DNA of 64,000 nucleotides from assembly GCA_964242625.1 (NCBI GenBank), contig CAXTAO010000011.1, positions 20,619 through 84,618 on the forward strand, written 5' to 3'. This document shows, one piece after another, positions 39,159 to 46,929 of the stretch. The position numbers were made by a program, and so were the translations under genes. The stretch's first letter is position 1. Each line of letters opens with the position of its first letter. The DNA comes from JASLDZ01 sp964242625. GTDB taxonomy: Bacteria; Pseudomonadota; Alphaproteobacteria; Caulobacterales; Caulobacteraceae. Below the pieces are notes generated by a model. It worked only from the letters and a program-made list of their open reading frames with translations, made no database searches and was not told where the DNA came from.

Positions 39159-40718
39159 ATGTGGCGTGTGAAGTCGCTGGACGCGATCGTGGCCACGGCG
39201 GAGAAGAAGTCGCTTCGCCGCTCGCTGGGGCCGGTCCAGCTGACGCTCCTGGGCATAGGCGCCGTGATCGGCACCGGCATCTTCGTGCTGACCGCCGCGG
39301 CCGCCCAGAAGGCGGGCCCGGGGATGATGGTCTCCTTCATCCTGGCGGGCGCGGTCTGCGCGGTGGCGGCGCTCTGCTACTCCGAGCTAGCCTCGATGGT
39401 GCCCGTGGCGGGGTCGGCCTACACCTACAGCTATGCGGTGATGGGCGAGCTGGTGGCCTGGCTGGTCGGCTGGGCGCTGATCCTCGAGTACGCGCTGGGG
39501 GCGAGCGCGGTGGCGGTGGGCTGGTCCGGCCACATATCCGGCTTCCTCGACGCGGTGGGGGTGCACCTGCCGCACGCCCTTACGGTCGGGCCCAAGATCT
39601 CGCTGGGCTTCCTCGAGGGGGGCGAGACGGGCGGCCTGATCAACCTGCCCGCGGTGATCATCGTGGCGCTGGTGACCCTGCTTTTGGTGGTCGGCACCAA
39701 GGAGAGCGCCTCGGTCAACGCCGTGCTGGTGGCGATCAAGGTGGCCGCGCTCAGCCTCTTCGTGGTGCTGACCCTGCCCATGGTCACGGGCCACATGGCC
39801 AACTTCAAGCCGTTCACCCCGCGGGGCTGGGGCAACCCGCTCGACTCGTCGGGCACGGGCGTCCTGGGCGCGGCGGCCTCGATCTTCTTCGCCTATGTCG
39901 GCTTCGACGCGGTCTCCACCGCGGCGGAGGAGACCAAGAACCCGCAGCGCAACGTGCCGATCGGGCTCCTGGCCTCGCTTGCGATCTGCACCGTCTTCTA
40001 TCTCCTGGTCGCCAGCGGGGTGATCGGCGCGATCGGGGCGCAGCCCCTGCGCGACGCGTCGGGCGCCTTCTTCGCCGACGGCTCGCCCGAGCTCTACGGC
40101 TCGGCCGCCTGCACGGGCCTGCACGCGCCGCTCGTCTGCTCGAAGGAGGCGCTGGCCTATGTGCTGCGCGAGGCGAACCACCCCTTCTTCGGCAACCTCC
40201 TGGGCCTGGCCGCCACCATCGCCCTGCCCTCCGTCGTACTCCTTATGATGTACGGCCAGACGCGCGTGTTCTTCGTGATGGCGCGCGACGGGCTCCTGCC
40301 GCCGGTGTTCTCCACCGTGCACCCCCGCTTCCAAACGCCGTGGATCATCACGGCGGTGACGGGCGGGATCGTGGCGTTGGCCGCCGCCTTCTTCCCGGTG
40401 GGCCAGCTGGTCGACTATTCCAACGCCGGCACGCTGTTCGCCTTCGCCGCGGTCTCGGTGGGGGTGATGATCCTGCGCGTGACCGACAAGAGCCGGCGTC
40501 GCCCCTTCCGGACGCCGCTCCTCTGGGTGGTGGCGCCCCTGTCCGTGCTAGGGTGCCTGACGCTGTTCCTGAGCCTGGCGATCCAGTCGAAGCTCCTGTT
40601 CCTCGTCTGGAGCACCCTGGGGCTCGTGCTCTACTTCTCCTACGGCTTCTGGCGCTCCAACGTACGGCGGGGCGTGATCGACTCCGACGACCCGGGGGCG
40701 GGCGCGCCCTCGCCGTGA
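39159..40718 (+). CDS. APC-family amino-acid permease (cationic amino-acid transporter type)
   Basis: 519 aa with about 12 membrane helices. Helix 1 carries GIGAVIGTGIFVLTA, the substrate-binding glycine-rich break; other family stretches are SYAVMGELVAWLVGWALILEYA (split) and FFAYVGFDAVSTAAEETKNPQRN. It is closest in layout to CAT/YfnA-type transporters, with extra loops near residues 290-330. Substrate not predictable. ATG has AGGAG upstream. Followed 64 bp later by the two-component genes, with no terminator seen. Confidence 0.93.
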   Translation: MWRVKSLDAIVATAEKKSLRRSLGPVQLTLLGIGAVIGTGIFVLTAAAAQKAGPGMMVSFILAGAVCAVAALCYSELASMVPVAGSAYTYSYAVMGELVAWLVGWALILEYALGASAVAVGWSGHISGFLDAVGVHLPHALTVGPKISLGFLEGGETGGLINLPAVIIVALVTLLLVVGTKESASVNAVLVAIKVAALSLFVVLTLPMVTGHMANFKPFTPRGWGNPLDSSGTGVLGAAASIFFAYVGFDAVSTAAEETKNPQRNVPIGLLASLAICTVFYLLVASGVIGAIGAQPLRDASGAFFADGSPELYGSAACTGLHAPLVCSKEALAYVLREANHPFFGNLLGLAATIALPSVVLLMMYGQTRVFFVMARDGLLPPVFSTVHPRFQTPWIITAVTGGIVALAAAFFPVGQLVDYSNAGTLFAFAAVSVGVMILRVTDKSRRRPFRTPLLWVVAPLSVLGCLTLFLSLAIQSKLLFLVWSTLGLVLYFSYGFWRSNVRRGVIDSDDPGAGAPSP

Positions 40719-40782
40719 GCCGCGCCGAGACGCCGCGCTCGCGTATGTCGCCTTGGTCATACGGCGGCTAAGATCGTCTGCC

Positions 40783-41547
40783 ATGCCCGCGCACATGACA
40801 GCGGACGTCGTGGACGAGGCGGAGGAAGGCGCGGCGCCCGCGCGCATCGTCGTGGTCGACGACGACCCCGGCATACGCGAGACGATCAGCGAGTTCCTGG
40901 CGCGCCACGGCTACGAGGTGCAGACGGCGGCGGACGCTTCCGGGCTGTCCCGCGCGCTCGGCCAAGGCGCGTTCGACCTCGTGGTGCTCGACGTCATGCT
41001 CCCCGGCGAGGACGGGCTGGCCATCTGCCGCCGCCTCGCCGCGCTGGAGAACGGCCCCGCGGTGATCATGCTCTCGGCCATGGGCGAGGACATCGACCGC
41101 ATCGTGGGGCTCGAACTCGGTGCGGACGACTACCTGGCCAAGCCGTGCAACCCCCGCGAACTCCTGGCGCGGGTGCGCGCGGTCTTACGCCGCCGCGGAG
41201 AACGGGGCGAGGCGCAGGCCGGCGGCGGCGCGACCTGCGAATTTGCGGGCTGGCGGCTCGACCTCGTACGGCGCGAGCTGCGCAGCCCGTCCGGCGTGGG
41301 CGTAAACCTCTCCGGCGGCGAGTTCACCCTCCTGCGGGTGTTTGTGGAGCGGCCCCAGCGCGTCTTGACCCGCGACCAGCTCCTCGACCTCGCGCGCGGG
41401 CCGGACAGCGACGCGTACGACCGCGCGATCGACGTGCAGATCAGCCGGCTGCGGCGCAAGCTGGAGGACGGCGGCGGCGGCGGCGAGCTGATCCGCACCG
41501 TGCGCAACGAGGGCTACATGTTCACCGCGCCCGCGGTCTGCCGGTGA
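40783..41547 (+). CDS. OmpR-family response regulator
   Basis: 254 aa. The receiver domain has the acidic pair in VVDDDPG, phosphoacceptor D70 in VVLDVMLPG, S99 in IMLSAMG and K121 in LAKPCNP. The C-terminal winged helix (about 155-250) has LSGGEFTLLRVFVERPQRVLTR and the recognition helix DRAIDVQISRLRRKLE, then TVRNEGYMF. Start ATG 40783 or 40795; no strong ribosome-binding site. Coupled to its kinase by a GTGA overlap. Confidence 0.95.
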   Translation: MPAHMTADVVDEAEEGAAPARIVVVDDDPGIRETISEFLARHGYEVQTAADASGLSRALGQGAFDLVVLDVMLPGEDGLAICRRLAALENGPAVIMLSAMGEDIDRIVGLELGADDYLAKPCNPRELLARVRAVLRRRGERGEAQAGGGATCEFAGWRLDLVRRELRSPSGVGVNLSGGEFTLLRVFVERPQRVLTRDQLLDLARGPDSDAYDRAIDVQISRLRRKLEDGGGGGELIRTVRNEGYMFTAPAVCR

Positions 41548-42947
41548 CGCTCGCGGCGGTCGGCCCCGCGCCCGCGGGCGCCCGCGCGCGACGGCGGTGG
41601 TCGGCGCCGCTGTTCCTGCAGCTGTTCGGCTTCCTGGTGGTGAGCCTCGCCGCCGCCCAGCTGATCAACCTCGCCATCATCTACGTCCTCCCGCCGCCGC
41701 CGCCCGAGTTCTTCCGCACGAGCGAGGTCGCCGCCGCGCTGAAGGCGGAGGGCCGGCCCTTCGTGGCGCAGAGCGGGCGCACCCTGCGCGCCGAGCTCAG
41801 ACCGGGGCCGACGCCCGGCCTGCAGCTGCGCTTCAACCCGCGCGCGGTGGTCACCACGCGCGACCTCGCCGAGCGGCTGGGTGCGGCGCCGGGCGACGTG
41901 CGCCTGCAGCTTCTCGAGCCCAACCGCTATCCCGCGCGGCGCCCCGTGCACACGCTCCAGCGTCAGCTCACCGAGCCGACGCTCGTCCGGGGCCAGACCT
42001 ACTACGTCATCACGCCCTTCGAGGCGGACTGGCGCGCGGCGGACGGGCGGTGGTGGGTGGTGCAGGTGCGCGACGCCGGCGTGCTCTCCTCTTGGCAGCA
42101 GCGCGTGGTGCTCTGGTTCGCGATCAGCGCCATCCTCCTGGCGCCCCTGGCCTATCTCTTCGCGCGTCGCCTGGCCGCGCCGATCGCCCAGTTCGCCGCC
42201 GCCGCCGAGCGCCTGGGCCGCGACCCGGGCGCCGAGCCCGTGACGGTGAGCGGGTCGGCCGAGATCGAGACCGCGGGCGCGGCCTTCAACGACATGCAGC
42301 ACCAGCTGCGCAAATACGTCGCCGACCGCACCACCATGATCGGGGCCGTCGCCCACGACCTGCGCACGCCGCTGACGCGCCTGCGCTTCCGCATCGAGTC
42401 CGCGCCCGAACCCCTGCGCGACAAGATGGCGGCCGACGTCGACGAGATGGAGCGGATGATCGCGGCCACCATGGCTTTCGTGCGCGACACCGCCCAGCCG
42501 GCGGCGCGGCGGCGGCTGGAGCTCTCCTCGCTCGTTGAGGCGGTGGCCGACGAGATGGCGGAGACGGGGCTCGACGTCGCGGCCGAGCCTGGGCGCCCCG
42601 TAGTGATCGACGGCGACGCGCTGGCGCTGCGGCGGCTCGTCGCCAACCTCCTCGTCAACGCCGTGAAGTTCGGCCGCTGCGCCCGCGCGCGCGTCTACGC
42701 GGAGGCGGACGCGGCGGTGGTGGAGATCGACGACGACGGCCCGGGCGTACCCGAGGCCGAGCTCGAGCAGGTGTTCGAGCCCTTCCACCGGGGCGAACCC
42801 TCGCGTTCGCGCGAGACGGGGGGCGCAGGGCTGGGTCTGGCGGTCGTGCGCTCCATCGCCCGCGCCCACGGCGGCGACGCCCACCTCATCAACCGGGTGG
42901 AGGGCGGCCTGCGCGCGCGCGCGCTCCTGCCCCTGGCCGACGCGTGA
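41544..42947 (+). CDS. sensor histidine kinase of the OmpR-type pair
   Basis: 467 aa. Membrane helices at about 24-48 and 187-206 flank a periplasmic sensor of about 138 residues with no named fold. A HAMP (about 207-258) is followed by the H-box VAHDLRTPLTRLRFRIE (H271), the N-box LVANLLVNAVKF, G1 DDDGPGVPE and G2 GGAGLGLAVV. Overlaps both the regulator upstream and the EF-hand lipoprotein downstream by 4 bp, so the three genes are one translation-coupled unit. Signal unknown; calcium is a reasonable guess from the neighbour. Confidence 0.94.
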   Translation: MTLAAVGPAPAGARARRRWSAPLFLQLFGFLVVSLAAAQLINLAIIYVLPPPPPEFFRTSEVAAALKAEGRPFVAQSGRTLRAELRPGPTPGLQLRFNPRAVVTTRDLAERLGAAPGDVRLQLLEPNRYPARRPVHTLQRQLTEPTLVRGQTYYVITPFEADWRAADGRWWVVQVRDAGVLSSWQQRVVLWFAISAILLAPLAYLFARRLAAPIAQFAAAAERLGRDPGAEPVTVSGSAEIETAGAAFNDMQHQLRKYVADRTTMIGAVAHDLRTPLTRLRFRIESAPEPLRDKMAADVDEMERMIAATMAFVRDTAQPAARRRLELSSLVEAVADEMAETGLDVAAEPGRPVVIDGDALALRRLVANLLVNAVKFGRCARARVYAEADAAVVEIDDDGPGVPEAELEQVFEPFHRGEPSRSRETGGAGLGLAVVRSIARAHGGDAHLINRVEGGLRARALLPLADA

Positions 42948-43774
42948 CCGCTCGGGTCGCCGCCTGCGCGCTCGCCGCGTTGGCGCTCGGACTGGCCGCC
43001 TGCGCGGGCGACGGCGGCGACCGCCCACCGCCCGACGTGCGCGGCTACGGCGGGTCGGCCCGGCCCGGCGAAGGCGGTCCCGATGCGGACGGAGCCGAGG
43101 GCGGCGGCCGGTTGCGCCTCAATGTCTTCCTGAGCCCTTCGGGAGAGCCTTTCCGCGCCGGCCCGCAGGACCCGTATCCTTCCGCCGCCTGGTTCGCCCG
43201 CGCCGATACGGACCACGACGGGCGGCTGACGCTGTCCGAGCTCCGCGCCGACGCGCTCCGCGCCTTTGCGCTGTTCGACGCCGACGGGAACGGCGTGATC
43301 GATCCGTTCGAGGTGCAGCACTACGAAGCGACGATCGCGCCGGAGATCCTCCCACGTATCGGCGGCCTGCGCGCGGGCGAGGGCCTGGATGACTCGCTGT
43401 TTAAGCGCGGCGGGGGCCAGGGCGGCGGTCGGGGCGGCCGGGGCGGGCGTCGGGGCGCCGGCGGCCAACCCTCGCGGCCGGCGAAGGTCACCGCCGGCGA
43501 CCGCAATCCGGAGGGCGCCGAACTCTACGGGATGCTGGCCGAGCCCGAACCTCTCACCGCCGCGGACGGCGACTTCGACGGCTCGGTGAGCCGCGCGGAA
43601 TGGCTGGCGCGTACGGATCGGCGGTTCGCGCTCCTCGATCCGACCGGGCGCGGCTATCTGACCCTCGCCGACCTGCCCAAGCCCTACGCCCAGCAGCTCC
43701 TCGAGCGCCGGCGGGCGCGAGAAGCCGCGCGGGCGGCCCGCGCCGCGAACGCCGGGAAGTCGCCGCCGAGCTGA
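42944..43774 (+). CDS. EF-hand lipoprotein
   Basis: 276 aa. The signal peptide ends in a lipobox, GLAAC (Cys20), so it should be lipidated. Two strong EF-hand loops are DTDHDGRLTLSE (88-99) and DADGNGVIDPFE (112-123); two weaker loops near the C-terminus read DGDFDGSVSRAE and DPTGRGYLTLAD. A Gly/Arg-rich linker lies at about 146-168. Coupled to the histidine kinase by a GTGA overlap, it may be a periplasmic calcium sensor or buffer acting with the kinase; that link is inferred. Confidence 0.9.
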   Translation: MTARVAACALAALALGLAACAGDGGDRPPPDVRGYGGSARPGEGGPDADGAEGGGRLRLNVFLSPSGEPFRAGPQDPYPSAAWFARADTDHDGRLTLSELRADALRAFALFDADGNGVIDPFEVQHYEATIAPEILPRIGGLRAGEGLDDSLFKRGGGQGGGRGGRGGRRGAGGQPSRPAKVTAGDRNPEGAELYGMLAEPEPLTAADGDFDGSVSRAEWLARTDRRFALLDPTGRGYLTLADLPKPYAQQLLERRRAREAARAARAANAGKSPPS

Positions 43775-43780
43775 ACCGGC

Positions 43781-44086
43781 TCAGTCGCGCGCGAGGAGCA
43801 CGCCCAGGATCAGGCCCGCGGCGAAGGCCGATGCGGCGGAGACGCCGATGGAGATGAACGGCTTGGTTTGCACCGTGTCGCGCAGCACGTCCGACTGGTC
43901 GGCCGCCCAATCGCGCGCGGCGTGGGAGGCGTCCTCGGCTCGCCGGCGCACGTCCTCGGCGGTGGTCTTGGCGCGTTCGGCGAAGCTCGCGGCGGCGGAG
44001 GCCGCGTCGGACGCCGCCTGGTCGCGCCCCTCGGGCGTGGAGAGCTTGTCGGCCGCAGCGGCAGCCTTGTCGGCGGCGTCGGTCAT
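43781..44086 (-). CDS. DUF883 (ElaB/YqjD-type) membrane-anchored protein
   Basis: 101 aa. A long Ala-rich amphipathic helix (about 5-70) is followed by KPFISIGVSAASAFAAGLILG, a C-terminal membrane helix ending LLARD. This is the ElaB/YqjD arrangement; E. coli relatives are stress-induced and bind ribosomes. ATG 44086 has GGGAG 7 nt upstream. An EcfG-type promoter, GGAAC-N16-GGTT, ends 30 nt before the start, so it is probably a general-stress gene. Convergent with the EF-hand gene, 6 bp apart. Confidence 0.88.
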   Translation of the reverse strand: MTDAADKAAAAADKLSTPEGRDQAASDAASAAASFAERAKTTAEDVRRRAEDASHAARDWAADQSDVLRDTVQTKPFISIGVSAASAFAAGLILGVLLARD

Positions 44087-44115
44087 CGTGGACTCCCGTT
44101 CAGGCGACCCCACCT

Positions 44116-44140
44116 AACCGCCGAGCTTACGCGGGGTTCC
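44116..44140 (-). promoter_or_regulatory. EcfG-type general-stress promoter of the DUF883 gene
   Basis: On the minus strand GGAAC (44140-44136), 16 nt, GGTT (44119-44116). It fits the EcfG consensus GGAAC-N16-CGTT with one mismatch and lies about 30 nt upstream of the DUF883 start. Read directly; sigma-factor assignment by consensus. Confidence 0.6.
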
Positions 44141-44158
44141 CGGCCGGACCTCGACGCC

Positions 44159-44944
44159 TCAGGCGACGGGCTCGGCCACGCGGGGCGCGTGGAAGAACAA
44201 CGCCTGGCCCACGAGCGCGCGAACCGTGTCCTCCCGGAAGGGCTTGGTCACGAGGAAGGCGGGCTCGGGCCGATCGCCCGTCAGGAGGTGCTCGGGAAAG
44301 GCGGTGATGAAGATCACCGGCACGTCGACCTCGCGGCGGATGTCGCGCGCGGCGTCCATCCCATTGGAGCCGTCCGCCAGGCGGACGTCGGCGAGGACGA
44401 GGCCCGGCCGTTTCTCCTCCGCCATCCGCACCGCCTCGTCGCGCGTGGCGGCTACGCCCGTGACGGTGTGCCCGAGTTCGCGCACCACGCGGGTGAGGTC
44501 GAGCGCGATGATCGGCTCGTCCTCGATGATCAAGACGTCCGTCGCGAGCTGATGCTCGAGTTCGCGCTGCGCCTCCTCCAGGCGCCCAGCCAGCACGGCG
44601 TCGGGCAGCTCCATGATCACCGCCGCCTCGTCGGGCGTGAAGCCCTCCATGGCGCAGAGCAGAAGCGCGGCGCGATGCTCGCCGGAGAGCGTCTGCAGGC
44701 GCTGGTCGACGGCGACCCCGTCCGCGGCGGAGGCGACAGGGCGAGGGCCGTCGCGCCAGGCCCGGTGAAGGGCGCGGAACAGGGCGAGCCTCAGCGGCAC
44801 GTCGCCTTGGAGTTGCCCGACGTCGGCGAGGAGATGCTCCATCGCCGCCTGCACGAGGACGTCCCCCTCCGCCTGCGCGCCGGTCAGCGCGCGCGCGAAC
44901 CTGCGCATGTAGGGAGCCTGCCGGGCGATCTGCTTGGCGGCCAT
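44159..44944 (-). CDS. phyR: PhyR-type general stress response regulator
   Basis: 261 aa, a sigma-factor-like domain fused to a receiver, the anti-anti-sigma architecture that sequesters NepR and frees EcfG in alphaproteobacteria. N-terminal sigma2/sigma4-like region (about 1-130: PYMRRFARALTGAQAEGD, ALFRALHRAWR, EHRAALLLCAMEGFTPDEAA). Receiver (about 136-255) with phosphoacceptor D186 in LVLADVRLADGSNG and K234 in LVTKPF. ATG 44944 matches the family start and has GAGG 5 nt upstream; the frame remains open to 45046 but crosses the promoter. Unusually, no nepR or ecfG is next to it. Confidence 0.95.
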   Translation of the reverse strand: MAAKQIARQAPYMRRFARALTGAQAEGDVLVQAAMEHLLADVGQLQGDVPLRLALFRALHRAWRDGPRPVASAADGVAVDQRLQTLSGEHRAALLLCAMEGFTPDEAAVIMELPDAVLAGRLEEAQRELEHQLATDVLIIEDEPIIALDLTRVVRELGHTVTGVAATRDEAVRMAEEKRPGLVLADVRLADGSNGMDAARDIRREVDVPVIFITAFPEHLLTGDRPEPAFLVTKPFREDTVRALVGQALFFHAPRVAEPVA

Positions 44945-45027
44945 GGAGTCCTCGAACGGCTCCCCGGCCGGCGCGACCTCCGCGGCGCGCCCCTGGGTGG
45001 GTGAGGCCGGGCGGAGGATAGACGTCA

Positions 45028-45052
45028 AACGGCCCAGCCTACGCACTGTTCC
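45028..45052 (-). promoter_or_regulatory. perfect EcfG-type promoter upstream of phyR
   Basis: On the minus strand GGAAC (45052-45048), exactly 16 nt, CGTT (45031-45028), an exact match to the alphaproteobacterial EcfG/SigT consensus. It lies 84 nt before the phyR ATG and implies positive feedback through the stress sigma factor. Confidence 0.75.
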
Positions 45053-45124
45053 TCCCGGGGCCGCGGCTCCGGCCTGCTCTCTCGCACGGGATCCGGCCCG
45101 CCGCGCGGCGACGAAACAGCGCGC

Positions 45125-45799
45125 TCAGCTGCCCAGGAGGTTGCTGACAATGTTGATGCCGAGCGCCAGCACCAGCGTGTTGAACGAGAAGCTGATCAGC
45201 GCGTGAGCGGTCACGAGATTGCGGAATCGCCTTTCGGTGATCGCGAAGTCGCTCACCTGGAAGCAGCAGCCTATGCACACGGCCACGTAGATGAAGTCGC
45301 GGTAGGTGGCGGGCTTGTCGCCCTGGAACTCGATCCCCCCGTTGATCTCCCCGTCGTCGTCGCGGTCGCCGAAATAGCGGTGGGCGTAGTGGAGGGTGAA
45401 GAGCGACTGCACCACGAGCCAGCTCAGGACGAGCGTCGCCACAGACCCCGCGACCAGGAGCGCGTGGCTCTCGTGGGCGTGCTGGTCCTTGGCCTCACGC
45501 AGGGCGACGATGATGGCGGCGAAGCTGAAGGCCACGCAGCCCAGGATCAGGCTCATCAGGACGGCGCGGTTCTCGTCCTCCCGCTTGGCGCGGTGGCGCA
45601 CGTCCGCCTCGCTGTCGAAGAGCAGGATGGGACCGGTCAGGGCTAGGTAGACGAGCGCGGCTACGTCCCATCCGCCCAGCGACGACGCGCCGGGCAGCAC
45701 CCCCGCCGCGTGCAGCCCCAGGCCCCCCGCCACGCCCGCCGCGCCCGCGACGAGGGTGCGCCACCGTCGCTGGACGAGACTGGCCGCCGGGGTCGCCAT
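45125..45799 (-). CDS. DUF1345 membrane protein
   Basis: 224 aa with about five membrane helices. Family stretches are FDSEADVRHRAKREDENRA after helix 2, VLSWLVVQSLFTLHYAHRYF and the C-terminal YRDFIYVAVCIGCCFQVSDF (near limit) with ALISFSFNTLVLALGINI. Function unknown. ATG 45799 has GGAG 6 nt upstream. It precedes phyR on the same strand but phyR has its own promoter in between. The divergent region to the 59-aa gene is 129 bp. Confidence 0.92.
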   Translation of the reverse strand: MATPAASLVQRRWRTLVAGAAGVAGGLGLHAAGVLPGASSLGGWDVAALVYLALTGPILLFDSEADVRHRAKREDENRAVLMSLILGCVAFSFAAIIVALREAKDQHAHESHALLVAGSVATLVLSWLVVQSLFTLHYAHRYFGDRDDDGEINGGIEFQGDKPATYRDFIYVAVCIGCCFQVSDFAITERRFRNLVTAHALISFSFNTLVLALGINIVSNLLGS

Positions 45800-45873
45800 T
45801 CGCTTCTCCGGGGCATGCCGCACGCCGCCCAGAGCCTCTGCCTATCGCGATTCCCGTACGCGCCCGAGCCGCG

Positions 45874-45898
45874 CGAACCTCCGTGGCGGAGAGGCGTT
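45874..45898 (+). promoter_or_regulatory. probable EcfG-type promoter of the 59-aa gene
   Basis: CGAAC (45874-45878), 16 nt, CGTT (45895-45898). One mismatch to GGAAC-N16-CGTT, 30 nt before the ATG of the small acidic protein gene. Weaker than the phyR site. Confidence 0.45.
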
Positions 45899-45928
45899 GG
45901 CCCTGGTGACCACCCGGAGCCACCCCTG

Positions 45929-46108
45929 ATGTCCGACCCCTTCGTCACCCCCGCGCCCACCCCCGGCGAAATGCCCGGCGGCCCTGAAATCGACCCGGCG
46001 GGCTCGCCCGTGGAGGCGCCAGACGTCGGCCCCGCCCCCGACAGCGACCCCGCGGACCGCCCTGTCGACGGCTCCGTGCTGGCCGCCGGCGTCGCCGACC
46101 CGAGCTGA
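45929..46108 (+). CDS. small acidic Pro-rich protein, putative general-stress gene
   Basis: 59 aa, MSDPFVTPAPTPGEMPGGPE, very rich in Pro, Asp, Gly and Ala, acidic, no membrane segment; probably disordered. No family recognised. The ATG has GGAG 10 nt upstream. Evidence for a real gene is its ribosome-binding site, the near-consensus stress promoter 30 nt upstream, and its place between DUF1345 and the KGG gene. Confidence 0.6.
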   Translation: MSDPFVTPAPTPGEMPGGPEIDPAGSPVEAPDVGPAPDSDPADRPVDGSVLAAGVADPS

Positions 46109-46129
46109 CGGCGCCCTCATTTGAGGACC

Positions 46130-46154
46130 GGAACCCTCGTGATTCCGAGAGGTT
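46130..46154 (+). promoter_or_regulatory. EcfG-type general-stress promoter of the KGG gene
   Basis: GGAAC (46130-46134), 16 nt, GGTT (46151-46154), the same one-mismatch form as at the DUF883 gene. It lies 43 nt before the KGG-protein ATG. Confidence 0.6.
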
Positions 46155-46197
46155 ACTCCACCAACGCTTCCCCCTCCCCGAGCACAGGAGACGCATC

Positions 46198-46401
46198 ATG
46201 GCTCAGGCCGCTTCGACCCCCTCCAAGTCCAACCGCGGCTTCGCGTCGATGGATCCCGAGAAGCAGCGCCAGATTGCGCGCAAGGGCGGCGAGAGCGTGC
46301 CCAACGAGAAGCGCTCCTTCTCGCAGGACCGCAGTCTCGCCGCCGCCGCGGGTCGCAAGGGCGGCGAAGCCTCGCAGGGCGCCCGCCGCAAGCCGGACTG
46401 A
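46198..46401 (+). CDS. KGG-repeat stress protein (GsiB/con-10-like)
   Basis: 67 aa, highly charged. Two KGG motifs: RGFASMDPEKQRQIARKGGE and AAAAGRKGGEASQG, joined by SVPNEKRSFSQDRS, the arrangement of the stress-induced KGG family. Relatives such as B. subtilis GsiB and fungal con-10 are induced by starvation, desiccation or salt and act like hydrophilins. ATG has AGGAG upstream. The EcfG-type promoter ties it to PhyR control. Confidence 0.92.
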   Translation: MAQAASTPSKSNRGFASMDPEKQRQIARKGGESVPNEKRSFSQDRSLAAAAGRKGGEASQGARRKPD

Positions 46402-46407
46402 ATTTGA

Positions 46408-46438
46408 TAGGCGAGGAGGCGCAGAGCCTCCTCGCCTA
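46408..46438. terminator. bidirectional terminator hairpin
   Basis: Stem TAGGCGAGGAGGC / GCCTCCTCGCCTA, 13 bp perfect, loop GCAGA. It follows the KGG gene by 6 nt and its right arm includes the stop codon of the convergent DUF2147 gene. Confidence 0.7.
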
Positions 46439-46861
46439 CTTCGCGCGCGTCCAGGTCTGCGTCTTGCAGAGCGGGAAGACGATGCAGCCGCGCAGGCTCA
46501 ATCGCTCGGCGTCCACCACCTTGACCGTCCCCGAGTAGGTCCCGCCGTCGGCGGGGTTGTAGACCTTGCCGCGCCAGACCTGCGGCCCGCCGGTCATGCC
46601 CTCGAACAGCGCCAGCCCCTTGATCGGCCGGCCGCGGAGCGCGGGGTCCTTGTTGTAGGCGTCCTTGATCGTCGGGTCGGCCTTGATCCGCTCGGACGTC
46701 ACCACCCGGCCGCAGATGCCGCCGCCGCAGTCGACCACCTCGACGATGCCGCCGTTCTCCGCCGTTCGCCACAATCCGCTCGCGGGAGAGGCGGCTGCGA
46801 CCCCCGCGGCCGCTAGAAGCGCCACGGCGCCGAGCGCCGACATCGCGAAGACCCTGCGCAT
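46436..46861 (-). CDS. DUF2147 exported protein
   Basis: 141 aa with a signal peptide cut near AAA-SPASG. DUF2147 core: GLWRTAENGGIVEVVDCGGGICGRVV, then NPADGGTYSGTVKVV and a C-terminal LRGCIVFPLCKTQTWTR; the four cysteines probably pair. A lipocalin-like beta barrel is expected; function unknown. ATG 46861 is preferred because GGAGG is 6 nt upstream, whereas ATG 46867 directly abuts it. Confidence 0.9.
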   Translation of the reverse strand: MRRVFAMSALGAVALLAAAGVAAASPASGLWRTAENGGIVEVVDCGGGICGRVVTSERIKADPTIKDAYNKDPALRGRPIKGLALFEGMTGGPQVWRGKVYNPADGGTYSGTVKVVDAERLSLRGCIVFPLCKTQTWTRAK

Positions 46862-46929
46862 CCGCATCCTCCATCGCCCCGGACTTGCGCCGGGCTCGCC
46901 GTCGAGGACGCCCGACCGCGCCCCGCGCG

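Noticed and set aside
44945..45046. Longer phyR start at 45046
   Set aside because: It would place the perfect EcfG promoter inside the coding region and add residues not typical of PhyR; ATG 44944 has its own ribosome-binding site.
44934..45206. Short plus-strand frame next to phyR, considered as nepR
   Set aside because: No NepR-type helices or IGxxLRxxY-like motif and no ribosome-binding site.
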